A DNA stretch of 64,000 bases from an uncultured Prevotellaceae bacterium (GTDB lineage: Bacteria > Bacteroidota > Bacteroidia > Bacteroidales > Muribaculaceae): contig ONLH01000008.1 in NCBI GenBank assembly GCA_900318645.1, positions 62,001 through 126,000 on the forward strand. Direction: 5' to 3'. Positions 1-7,536 of the stretch are shown here, in pieces (position 1 is the stretch's first letter; every line of letters starts with the position of its first letter). The notes beneath the pieces are model-generated. The model saw only the letters and a list, made by a program, of their open reading frames with translations, did no database searches and was not told the origin of the DNA. A program made the position numbers and the translations under genes.

Positions 1-1
1 G

Positions 2-313
2 GCTGCCAGCGATGGCGTGACGACAGCCGACATTGAAATCAAGACCAAAAAGGACATCACACTTGACTGTATCATGTTGCAAGAGTACATTCCACTGGGA
101 CAGCGTGTCAAGGAATTTGTCATTGAGTATAAGACCTGCTGTGGCAAGTGGGTCCCCGTGATCGTCGATGAGGAAACGACGACCATTGGCTACAAGCGCA
201 TCGTGCGTTTCCACGAGAAGACCGCCAAGGAGTGGCGCATCCGCATCCTCGACAGCCGAGCATGTCCCTGCATCAACAACATTGAGGGATATTATGTTGG
301 ATATAATAAATAA
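2..313 (+). CDS. alpha-L-fucosidase (GH29), C-terminal fragment
   Basis: The reading frame is open at the left edge of the window, so only the last roughly 103 residues are present and the catalytic barrel lies outside. The visible part carries MLQEYIPLGQRVKEF, then a short beta-rich stretch with TTIGYKRI and a C-terminal segment ending in IEGYYVGYNK. This pattern (LQEyIplGQRv, then TIGyKRi) is typical of the C-terminal beta-sandwich of bacterial GH29 alpha-L-fucosidases, which release fucose from glycans and are usually exported in gut Bacteroidales. A GTG at 17 could be misread as a start, but homology continues to the window edge, so the gene is partial. The next gene follows after 12 bp and may be cotranscribed. 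Confidence 0.72.
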   Translation, partial: AASDGVTTADIEIKTKKDITLDCIMLQEYIPLGQRVKEFVIEYKTCCGKWVPVIVDEETTTIGYKRIVRFHEKTAKEWRIRILDSRACPCINNIEGYYVGYNK

Positions 314-325
314 GACTATATTATT

Positions 326-1168
326 ATGATAGAGAGAGGCAGTGACAGGGTGATGCGCATTGTTGAGGCAATCACGAAACGCACAGCCGCTGAACATTAC
401 AGGCTTGTGCTCAACGAGGAGCGCGAGCCTGTAATCACGGGCAGCAGAATTGGAGGTATTCCCTATTGGCCTGCGGGCAAAGATTTTCCCGTTGATGAAC
501 AAGGCCTGAAAATGCTGATGCTCTTGCAAATCAACTGCGCCGAGGCTGGGCTAAAGGCCCCGCTACCAGAGAAAGGCATATTGCAGTGGTTCATCAGTAC
601 CAATCCAGAGCGCATGTACGGCTGCCAAGGTAACTATGCCGAGGATGGCAGCGGTTTTGCCGTCATCTATCACGATGAAGTGACTGTGAGCACTACCCCA
701 CCCGATAATACACCTACCCACCAGACCGTCGGTGATGAACTCACGCCCGTCAAACGCGAGGTAGCAATCGATGCGGTGCTTGAGGAGACCGTGATGGGTG
801 TCAGCGACGGTCGCTTTAACGACCTGTTTTTTGACATCGTCAAGGAAATCACCGGTTCGGAGCATACGGATAAGATGTGGTATGATTATCTGGACAACGA
901 TGATTGCATGTACCTTGAGCGACACTTGGGCATGAAGCCTCCTCGACACCAAATGCTAGGCTACCCTGCCTTTGACCAGGACGATGCCCGCCGCGACATT
1001 GACACCTACGATATCCTGCTGCTGCAGCTCGCGTCACAGTATTCTGACAAAGATCGCAAAGAGCTCGTCATGTGGGGCGATATGGGCAACGGATTCGTCT
1101 TTATCAACCGTGAAGACCTCCGTAACCTTGACTTCTCCCACACCTACTACTGCTGGGATTGCGGGTAA
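326..1168 (+). CDS. DUF1963 (YwqG-like) protein
   Basis: A 280-residue protein that resembles the DUF1963/YwqG family, whose biochemical role is not established. The diagnostic features are an early GGIPYWPAGKDFP segment (about residues 42-55), LLLQINCAE (about 65-73), and a C-terminal block with HQMLGYPAFDQDDAR, then LLLQLAS, a WGDMGNGFVFI stretch and DLRNLDF. These match the usual layout, in which the middle strand ends in a gly-hydrophobic sheet and the C-terminus reads as an acidic-aromatic tail. There is no signal peptide or membrane segment, so it is probably cytoplasmic. It sits 12 bp behind the fucosidase; no functional link is evident. The ATG at 326 is the first in frame after a stop. 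Confidence 0.75.
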   Translation: MIERGSDRVMRIVEAITKRTAAEHYRLVLNEEREPVITGSRIGGIPYWPAGKDFPVDEQGLKMLMLLQINCAEAGLKAPLPEKGILQWFISTNPERMYGCQGNYAEDGSGFAVIYHDEVTVSTTPPDNTPTHQTVGDELTPVKREVAIDAVLEETVMGVSDGRFNDLFFDIVKEITGSEHTDKMWYDYLDNDDCMYLERHLGMKPPRHQMLGYPAFDQDDARRDIDTYDILLLQLASQYSDKDRKELVMWGDMGNGFVFINREDLRNLDFSHTYYCWDCG

Positions 1169-1213
1169 CCAAACAACTTGATCATTCGCATCAAATGTCA
1201 AATAACAACATTC

Positions 1214-1252
1214 AACAACCGAAACAACATTAATAAAGTTGTCACGGTTGTT
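1214..1252. terminator. bidirectional hairpin between convergent genes
   Basis: AACAACCG (1214-1221) and ACAAC (1224-1228) pair with GTTGT (1238-1242) and CGGTTGTT (1245-1252) around an AT-rich loop. The hairpin lies between two convergent genes and is flanked by A/T-rich sequence, as expected of a shared intrinsic terminator. Confidence 0.55.
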
Positions 1253-1279
1253 TAACGTTGTATTATCATCTAATGATGA

Positions 1280-2980
1280 TTACAGGGCGAGACGGAAGCC
1301 GACGTTAGAGTACTTTTGCGTTGGCGTTTGAGGATATCTGAACGAGACGCGGCACGTGTTGGGGCTAGTTTTGTAAGAACCACCACGTATCACACGTTGC
1401 GTTCCAGAGGTTGGGCCTGTGGGGTTGGTTTGAGCATCACTGCTATAAGAATCACTATACCAGTCCTGGCATAATTCCAGCACATTGCCACTCATGTCAA
1501 ACAGTCCCAGTTCATTTGGCGATTTGGTGGCCACGGGATGGGTTGTGTCATTGCTGTTGTCTGTATACCAGCCAACCTCGTTCAGGTCGCTACTGCCTGA
1601 ATATCTAGTTCCATGGCTGTTCATGCCGCCACGTGCCGCATACTCCCACTCTGCCTCGGTGGGCAGTCGGAAATTCTTCCCTGTCAACGCATTCAGCTGT
1701 GTGATAAACTGCTGGCATTCATCCCAACTCACCATTTCAACAGGGCATTGAAGGTTTCCTGTAAAATTACTCGGATTAGACCCCATCACTGCATACCACA
1801 AGGCCTGTGTAACCTCGGTCTGACCGATGCTGTATGACGACAAGGTGACTTGATGTGCCGGTTTCTCGCGATCGTAAGCATCATTTCCCTGTTCGGCGGT
1901 TGCTCCCATTGTGAACGTTCCTCCCTCAACATTCACCATCGTGAAAGACAAACCGTTCACTGTGAAAGTAGTGGGATTTATTTCAGCACCATTTAACAAA
2001 ATATTAATCAATTTGATTACATCGGAAATGTTGACATCTCCATCGGCATTGACATCACCCGTCAATATGGGCTTAGAAACAACGTGAATCCGACAACTAG
2101 ATTGCATATTGCTCCCATCAGTTGAACGGACTATGACATTACAGTATCCAGCAGCTATTCCTCTTACATACCCCTCCGCTTCAACAAAAGCAACGTTCTC
2201 ATTAGAACTTACCCATTCTAGGTTTTTATTCGTGGCATTCTCTGGTAATACTGTTGCCGTTAATTTAAACCTATCACCAACATGTAACTCAAGCTCTGAA
2301 CTATTTAACTGTACACTATTGACAGGAATAGAATTAACCGTGACAAGGCATTGAGCAGAAACACCATTTGTTGCCGTACACGTTATTGTTGATTGGCCTA
2401 TTGACAAAGCATTTATTTTGCCACTTGAAGTAACAGAAACAACACCTGGTTTACTGCTAGCCCATGTAAGCGTTGTATTTGCGCCAGATTCAACAATAAT
2501 TGGAGAAAAGGTGTATGATTCTCCTAAAGATAATGTAAGTGTGCTTGGAATAGTTATAGAGGTAACAATTGGTTCATTTTTCACGGTAACATGAATCAGA
2601 ATTGAAGCTGATATGTGTTCAACATTAAGCCCCGTCGTTTTAACTCCATTTGCAACTGCGTATATTTCATAGGAACCTGTCATGTGTGCTTTTACACTAT
2701 ACTGTCCAGAAAAACCATCCTGATAAGTATAACCATCCCAATATCGAGTTGCAGTTTCATATGTTTTAGTTACAGATAAAGCAGAAGTATTATTAGAATA
2801 ACAACTTGTGGAAACACATGTACCACTGAGTCCTGACATGTTCCATGGAACGACAGTGAATGAATGTCCTACATAGACAGTATAATCATACTCTTTATCA
2901 GCCGATTTCATTGAATTTGATGTCAGCAATAAGGTCAATAATAAAACAAACCTTAGATTAAAAAGAATCATACTTTTCAT
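1280..2980 (-). CDS. secreted BIG2/dockerin-like/SUMF1 protein
   Basis: A 566-residue exported protein. An N-terminal hydrophobic stretch (about 5-22) looks like a signal peptide. A unique region follows to about 136, then two bacterial Ig-like (BIG2) domains at about 137-216 and 217-303, a single dockerin-type calcium loop GDVNADGDVNISDVIKLI at about 307-324, and a SUMF1 (formylglycine-generating-enzyme-like, C-type-lectin fold) domain from about 340 to the end. The SUMF1 part shows FRLPTEAEWEYAARGG, a WDECQQFI segment, DMSGNVLELCQDWY and RVIRGGSY. In Bacteroidales such SUMF1 proteins are common at the cell surface and mostly have no proven enzyme activity. The dockerin-like loop is internal rather than C-terminal, which is uncommon. 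A possible promoter lies about 360 bp upstream, leaving a very long leader. Domain calls are strong; function is unknown. Confidence 0.8.
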   Translation of the reverse strand: MKSMILFNLRFVLLLTLLLTSNSMKSADKEYDYTVYVGHSFTVVPWNMSGLSGTCVSTSCYSNNTSALSVTKTYETATRYWDGYTYQDGFSGQYSVKAHMTGSYEIYAVANGVKTTGLNVEHISASILIHVTVKNEPIVTSITIPSTLTLSLGESYTFSPIIVESGANTTLTWASSKPGVVSVTSSGKINALSIGQSTITCTATNGVSAQCLVTVNSIPVNSVQLNSSELELHVGDRFKLTATVLPENATNKNLEWVSSNENVAFVEAEGYVRGIAAGYCNVIVRSTDGSNMQSSCRIHVVSKPILTGDVNADGDVNISDVIKLINILLNGAEINPTTFTVNGLSFTMVNVEGGTFTMGATAEQGNDAYDREKPAHQVTLSSYSIGQTEVTQALWYAVMGSNPSNFTGNLQCPVEMVSWDECQQFITQLNALTGKNFRLPTEAEWEYAARGGMNSHGTRYSGSSDLNEVGWYTDNSNDTTHPVATKSPNELGLFDMSGNVLELCQDWYSDSYSSDAQTNPTGPTSGTQRVIRGGSYKTSPNTCRVSFRYPQTPTQKYSNVGFRLAL

Positions 2981-3337
2981 AAATACATTTGTTTTGGTGC
3001 CCCGTTACCCCGTTGGGCCATACTGTATTAAAAAGAAATAGCGTGGGAGTCTGTACTTGTTGCCCGTCCCACAGCTTGAAGCTCTCGCATTGACCATCAA
3101 AATTGAACGAGTAAAGCAGAACCCCACGCCAAATATGATTAAATGCCTCGTCATTTACATAACTATGGCAAAATACATATCCTAAAGTTGCCTCATTCTT
3201 GACTTTGATATGAAATTTGCGTGTTTTCAAGCTGTATAGAACAAAACGCTAAGTAAACGCCTTTTCTTAATATCATTTGTTCCCCTGCAATGCTCCCGCC
3301 ACTATTCAGAAGCGTACTGCTGTCAATGAAAACACTG
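2981..3337 (-). other. long untranslated leader or doubtful small ORF
   Basis: This 357-bp stretch separates the putative -7 box at 3338-3345 from the ATG at 2980. A 90-codon minus-strand frame (2958-3230) runs through it and overlaps the downstream start, but it would need a TTG start, has no recognisable domain and has an odd composition, so I do not call it a gene. Short inverted elements are visible, for example GCGTGGG near 3041 against CCCACGC near 3122, compatible with a folded leader RNA. Confidence 0.3.
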
Positions 3338-3368
3338 CAAAGTTACATAAACCATCTTAAAAATACAA
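3338..3368 (-). promoter_or_regulatory. Bacteroidetes-type promoter for the BIG2/SUMF1 gene
   Basis: On the minus strand TTG (3366-3368), a 20-bp spacer and TAACTTTG (3345-3338) fit the TTTG/TAnnTTTG consensus. It is the only convincing -7 box upstream of the gene that starts at 2980. Confidence 0.5.
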
Positions 3369-3582
3369 CTTTTTCAGAGGGAAATCAAATGTAGGACCTC
3401 ACCTTGGCGTGGCCGAAGGAGCGTGGCGCGTGCCTTCCAACACTTTCCACACCCCTACATTATCAACCCGCAAATAAAAGGAACAACATTCAGCACATGG
3501 TCGCGCTTAGGCGAGGACCTACAGTCAACAGTTTGAGGATCAGATGATATAAGTTTTTTTGCATCCTTTAAAACTATGAAAA

Positions 3583-3608
3583 AGGCGTGCCATTTTGGTG
3601 ACACGCCT
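3583..3608 (-). terminator. terminator of nrdJ
   Basis: AGGCGTG (3583-3589) pairs with CACGCCT (3602-3608). On the minus strand the hairpin is followed by TTTTT, and it lies about 90 bp beyond the nrdJ stop. The rest of 3369-3697 holds nothing else that I recognise. Confidence 0.65.
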
Positions 3609-3697
3609 AAAAAACTGACTCTTGCTTTACAATTAATTTTGTTCTTGTCGCTTAATTGTTATTCAAGTTGTTTGACAAACAACAGTGTTTGTGCGGC

Positions 3698-6271
3698 TTA
3701 GCCGCAGCGGGATGTGCCGCAGTTAGTGCAGATGAGGCAACCCTCTTGATAGACAAGGGTGTCCTGACCGCAGTTGGGGCAACGTTCGGCGGCTGCCTCG
3801 CCATTGTGGATGTAGCGCTTTAGGGCACGCTCCACGCCCATCTTCCACGTGTTGATTGACTGACTATCCAGCTCAAGGCTGCTGACCAGTTTCAGCACCT
3901 GGGGAATCGGCATGCCGTAGCGCAGCACGCCCGAGATTAACTTGGCATAGTTCCAGAACTCGGGGTTGAACTTCTCGCTCAGACCTTCGATGGTCGTCTT
4001 GAAGCCACGCTTGTTGATGAACTGGAAGTCATAACGCTTCACGCCATCCTCGCCGACGGCCTTGATAATCTTGCCCTTGGTCACCGACTTGGGGCAGAAG
4101 ATGCCCTCATCATCATCGGCAATACCGGTAAAGATTTCGTAGGGGCGTCCATCAATCAAGCCGATGAAGGCGATCCACTTCTCCTTTTTGTTCTGGAATC
4201 TCACCACGTCGGCCTCAAGCTCGACAGGACGCTTCAGGATGTGCTCCTCTTCAGCGATATAGCGGGCGGCTTGCTGCTGTTCGGCGGCGTTTTCCTTCTC
4301 TTTCTCCTTCTTCTTGTCGTTGTCGCTCAGAGCCACCAGCACGCCAGTGCGGGAGCCGTCACGATAGACGGTGCAACCCTTACAGCCGCTGCGCCATGCC
4401 TCGACATAGAGTTTGCCTACCATTTCCTCACTGATGTCGTTGGGTAGGTTGATGGTCACGCTGATGCTGTGGTCCACCCACTTCTGCACCTCGCCTTGCA
4501 TCTTCACCTTATTGACCCAGTCCACATCATTGGCCGTTGCCTTGTAGTAGGGTGAACGGGCTACGATGTCGTTGAGTTCTTCCTGGGTGTAGTCGCGACG
4601 CACGGGGATACCGTTGATGTTCATCCAGGTCACCAGCTTGTGGTGATAGACAATGAATTCCTCAAACGAATCGCCATTCTCGTCAACCAGGTCAACATGG
4701 ACGTCTTTGTCGCTGGGGTTGACCTTGCGACGGCGCTTATAGACCGGCATGAAGACAGGTTCGATGCCCGAGGTGGTCTGCGTCAACAGACTGGTTGTGC
4801 CCGTAGGAGCGATGGTCAAGCAAGCGATATTGCGACGGCCATACTTCTTCATTTCCTCATAGAGTGCAGGATCAGCTTCACGGATGCGGCTGATGTAAGG
4901 ATTGTTTTCCTCACGTTTGGCGTCATAGATTTCAAATGCGCCACGTTCCTTGGCCATCTGTACTGATGAGCCATAGGCTGCCAGTGCGAGTGCACGGTGA
5001 ACACTTACCGAGAACTCGGTGGCCTCGGGCGTGCCGTAGCGCAGTCCCATTGCTGCAATCATATCGCCCTCGCCCGTGGTGCCCACACCCGTACGGCGTC
5101 CCTTGAGGGTCTTGGTGCGGATCTTGTTCCACAGGTTCATCTCGGTGGCCTTGACTTCGTCGGTCTCAGGGTCGGACTTGATCTTATCGAGAATCTTCTC
5201 GATTTTCTCCATCTCGAGGTCGATAATGTCATCCATCATGCGCTGAGCACAGGCTACGTGCTCGGCAAAGAGATTAAAGTCAAAGCAAGCCTCGGGTGTA
5301 AAGGGATTCTTCACATAGCTGTACAGGTTGATGGCAATCAGGCGGCAACTGTCATAGGGGCAAAGAGGAATCTCACCACAGGGATTGGTCGAGATGGTCT
5401 TGAATCCCAAGTCGGCATAGCAATCGGGCACCGACTCACGGGTGATAGTGTCCCAGAAGAGGATGCCAGGCTCGGCACTGCGCCAAGCGTTGTGGACGAT
5501 CTTGGCCCACAGCTTTGCGGCATCGGTCTCTTGTTCATAGATCGGCTTGTCACTATCAATAGGATATTGCTGGTGATAGGGCTTGCCCTCCACTGCAGCC
5601 TGCATGAAGGCATCGTCGATGCGAACCGACACGTTGGCGCCCGTCACCTTTCCCTCTTCCATCTTGGCGTCGATAAACGATTCGGCATCGGGGTGCTTGA
5701 TGCTTACGGTCAGCATCAAGGCACCACGGCGACCGTCCTGCGCCACCTCACGGGTACTGTTGCTATAGCGCACCATGAAGGGGACCAGACCGGTTGAGGT
5801 CAATGCGCTGTTCTTGACAGGAGAGCCCTTGGGGCGAATGTGTGACAAGTCGTGTCCCACGCCACCACGGCGCTTCATGAGCTGCACCTGCTCTTCGTCA
5901 ATCTTGAGGATGCCGCCATAACTGTCGGGCTCACCATCCAGACCCACGACAAAGCAGTTGCTCAAGGAGCCGACTTGGAAGCTGTTGCCGATACCTGCCA
6001 TGGGACTGCCCTGAGGCACGATATAGCGGAAGTGGCTCATCAAGTCAAACAAGCGGTCTTCACTCAAGGGGTTGGGATACTTATTCTCGATGCGGGCGAT
6101 TTCACGAGCGATGCGACGATGCATGTCATCGGGGGTCAACTCAAAGAGATGTCCGAAAGAATCCTTCAAGGCATATTTCGTCGCCCATACCCTGGCAGCC
6201 AGTTCATCGCCGTCAAAGTACTTCAACGAGGCTTCATAGGCCTGTTGATAAGTGTAGGTTTTTTGTTCCAT
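3698..6271 (-). CDS. nrdJ: adenosylcobalamin-dependent (class II) ribonucleotide reductase
   Basis: An 857-residue class II ribonucleotide reductase. It reduces ribonucleotides to deoxyribonucleotides in the cytoplasm, using adenosylcobalamin to generate the thiyl radical, so it needs no oxygen and no separate radical-generating subunit. Visible signatures are GSLSNCFVVG with the first redox cysteine, NPCGEIPLCPYDSCRLIAIN in the active site, a nucleotide-binding TTGEGDMIAAMGLRYG region, and LTIAPTGTTSLL. The C-terminal tail has a zinc-ribbon-like CPNCG...CLICTNCG followed by a final cysteine, as in vitamin-B12-dependent reductases with a C-terminal thiol-shuttling tail. Length is within the family's range. 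The gene stands alone between its own promoter and terminator. No cobalamin riboswitch is recognisable in its roughly 119-nt leader. Together with mutA/mutB it implies a real requirement for B12. Confidence 0.93.
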   Translation of the reverse strand: MEQKTYTYQQAYEASLKYFDGDELAARVWATKYALKDSFGHLFELTPDDMHRRIAREIARIENKYPNPLSEDRLFDLMSHFRYIVPQGSPMAGIGNSFQVGSLSNCFVVGLDGEPDSYGGILKIDEEQVQLMKRRGGVGHDLSHIRPKGSPVKNSALTSTGLVPFMVRYSNSTREVAQDGRRGALMLTVSIKHPDAESFIDAKMEEGKVTGANVSVRIDDAFMQAAVEGKPYHQQYPIDSDKPIYEQETDAAKLWAKIVHNAWRSAEPGILFWDTITRESVPDCYADLGFKTISTNPCGEIPLCPYDSCRLIAINLYSYVKNPFTPEACFDFNLFAEHVACAQRMMDDIIDLEMEKIEKILDKIKSDPETDEVKATEMNLWNKIRTKTLKGRRTGVGTTGEGDMIAAMGLRYGTPEATEFSVSVHRALALAAYGSSVQMAKERGAFEIYDAKREENNPYISRIREADPALYEEMKKYGRRNIACLTIAPTGTTSLLTQTTSGIEPVFMPVYKRRRKVNPSDKDVHVDLVDENGDSFEEFIVYHHKLVTWMNINGIPVRRDYTQEELNDIVARSPYYKATANDVDWVNKVKMQGEVQKWVDHSISVTINLPNDISEEMVGKLYVEAWRSGCKGCTVYRDGSRTGVLVALSDNDKKKEKEKENAAEQQQAARYIAEEEHILKRPVELEADVVRFQNKKEKWIAFIGLIDGRPYEIFTGIADDDEGIFCPKSVTKGKIIKAVGEDGVKRYDFQFINKRGFKTTIEGLSEKFNPEFWNYAKLISGVLRYGMPIPQVLKLVSSLELDSQSINTWKMGVERALKRYIHNGEAAAERCPNCGQDTLVYQEGCLICTNCGTSRCG

Positions 6272-6390
6272 TGCTATCTTGTTTCTTTTAGCTCATAGCC
6301 TTTAACTATCAGCAGTTAGGCTTTAGCTGTAAATCAGTTGTTTTTAAGGATTTTATCAATAAGTGATTTGTCATGAAGGCAAAATCCTCG

Positions 6391-6421
6391 CAAAGGTAAT
6401 ATGATATTTTTTAATAACAAA
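6391..6421 (-). promoter_or_regulatory. nrdJ promoter
   Basis: Minus-strand TTTG (6421-6418), 19-bp spacer, TACCTTTG (6398-6391): a near-perfect Bacteroidetes promoter. The leader of about 119 nt contains one clear hairpin, AGCC/TAACT pairing with AGTTA/GGCT at 6297-6322. Confidence 0.7.
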
Positions 6422-6570
6422 ATTTATTACCGATTTTCTAAAGTTTTTCTAAGATTTTTTCAATAGATTGATTTTCAGAGAGTTAATTTTTATCCTCTGT
6501 CAAAAAGTTTTCCAAAACATTTACATGATACAACTGCAAGTTGCTATATACAAACAACTTGCAGAACAAA

Positions 6571-6597
6571 AATGGCTCCTCCATCGGAGAAGCCATT
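6571..6597 (-). terminator. terminator of the OmpA-like lipoprotein gene
   Basis: AATGGCT (6571-6577) with CTCC pairs with GGAG and AGCCATT (to 6597). On the minus strand it ends in a TTTTTG run, 36 bp beyond the stop at 6633. Confidence 0.7.
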
Positions 6598-6632
6598 GTA
6601 ATTAAAAATCACCTAAAGTAACTGTAATGAGA

Positions 6633-7322
6633 TTAGTTGAGGGTGCCATCCTGGGCAGCCTTGATCATGTCCTCATTGGCAGTGATGTAGATTTCAACGC
6701 GGCGGTTCTGTGCACGACCAGCTTCAGTCTCATTGCTGGCAACGGGATAATCATAGGCCAGACCCTTGCTGGTCATACGAGCCTTGGGAACACCAGCATT
6801 GGTCAGGAAGTTCTTCACCTCGGTAGCACGAGCGTTGGATACCTTCTCATTGGCTGCACGAGTGCCCACATTGTCGGTGTGACCATAAATCTGCACATCG
6901 GTCTGGGGGTTGTTGATCAGTGACTTGGCAAAGTCATTCAGAGAAGCCTCAGCCTTCTGACCCAGCTTAGAGCTGTTGAAAGCAAAGAGGATACCCTCGT
7001 CGAAGGTCACCTTGATGCCCTCAAAGCCGTTAACGTCGGTAACGGTGTCAACCTGTGCACCAGCGATCTGGGCGAGTTCACGAGCCTGCTTGTCCATCTT
7101 CTTACCGATGAGCGTTCCGGCAACGCCACCAGCAACGGCACCAATAGCACCACCGATGGCAGCACCCTTACCCTTGCCGATGAGGGCACCGATACCAGCA
7201 CCGATAGCACCACCGCCACCAGCACCGATCATACCACCCTTGGCAGCATTGTTCAGTGAATCACAACCCGAAATACCGAGCATCAGGAAAACACTCAAAA
7301 TAAAGCACAACGTTTTCTTCAT
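6633..7322 (-). CDS. OmpA-family lipoprotein with glycine-zipper
   Basis: A 229-residue envelope protein. It has a lipoprotein signal peptide with lipobox GISGC (cysteine near residue 20). A strongly glycine-rich, repetitive segment follows (about 29-75, GAGGGGAIGAGIGALIGKGKG and similar), of the glycine-zipper type that inserts in or lines membranes. The C-terminal half (about 105-215) is an OmpA-like peptidoglycan-binding domain with VQIYGHTDNVGTRAANEKVSNARA and a final AQNRRVEIYI. Related YiaD-type proteins anchor the outer membrane to peptidoglycan. It is monocistronic, with a TAnnTTTG box upstream and a terminator downstream. The assignment to the family is firm; a specific role is not known. 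Confidence 0.88.
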   Translation of the reverse strand: MKKTLCFILSVFLMLGISGCDSLNNAAKGGMIGAGGGGAIGAGIGALIGKGKGAAIGGAIGAVAGGVAGTLIGKKMDKQARELAQIAGAQVDTVTDVNGFEGIKVTFDEGILFAFNSSKLGQKAEASLNDFAKSLINNPQTDVQIYGHTDNVGTRAANEKVSNARATEVKNFLTNAGVPKARMTSKGLAYDYPVASNETEAGRAQNRRVEIYITANEDMIKAAQDGTLN

Positions 7323-7371
7323 ATCTCTAAAATATTAAATGAATAATGTGAATTAATTGCCTTTGAAAATG

Positions 7372-7379
7372 CAAATATA
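7372..7379 (-). promoter_or_regulatory. -7 box of the OmpA-like lipoprotein gene
   Basis: TATATTTG on the minus strand, 49 bp from the start codon. No clear -33 TTTG is seen at the usual distance. Confidence 0.45.
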
Positions 7380-7483
7380 GTAATAAATTTTATATGACCA
7401 TTCTTTTAGACCAAAAAATCACGCTTTGGTTTATTTACTACAGATTATGGCAATTGTTCCCCCATGGAGGCCAAAATATACAA

Positions 7484-7519
7484 CAAAACCGCCTTGTCGA
7501 ATGAAACGAGGCGGTTTTG
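7484..7519 (-). terminator. terminator of fbp
   Basis: CAAAACCGCCT (7484-7494) pairs perfectly with AGGCGGTTTTG (7509-7519). On the minus strand the stem ends in TTTTG, 18 bp beyond the stop codon of the phosphatase gene. Confidence 0.7.
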
Positions 7520-7536
7520 GTAATGAAATTCATTTT

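Noticed and set aside
2958..3230. 90-codon minus-strand ORF
   Set aside because: It needs a TTG start, has no domain or signal, and overlaps the next gene's start. It is treated as leader sequence.
4997..5797. Long plus-strand ORF opposite nrdJ (and similar long frames opposite fbp, GH78 and groEL)
   Set aside because: These are antisense shadows of strongly conserved genes, caused by biased codon use; no domain is recognisable in them.
6272..6390. Cobalamin riboswitch in the nrdJ leader
   Set aside because: The leader has a small hairpin but no recognisable cobalamin-box sequence.
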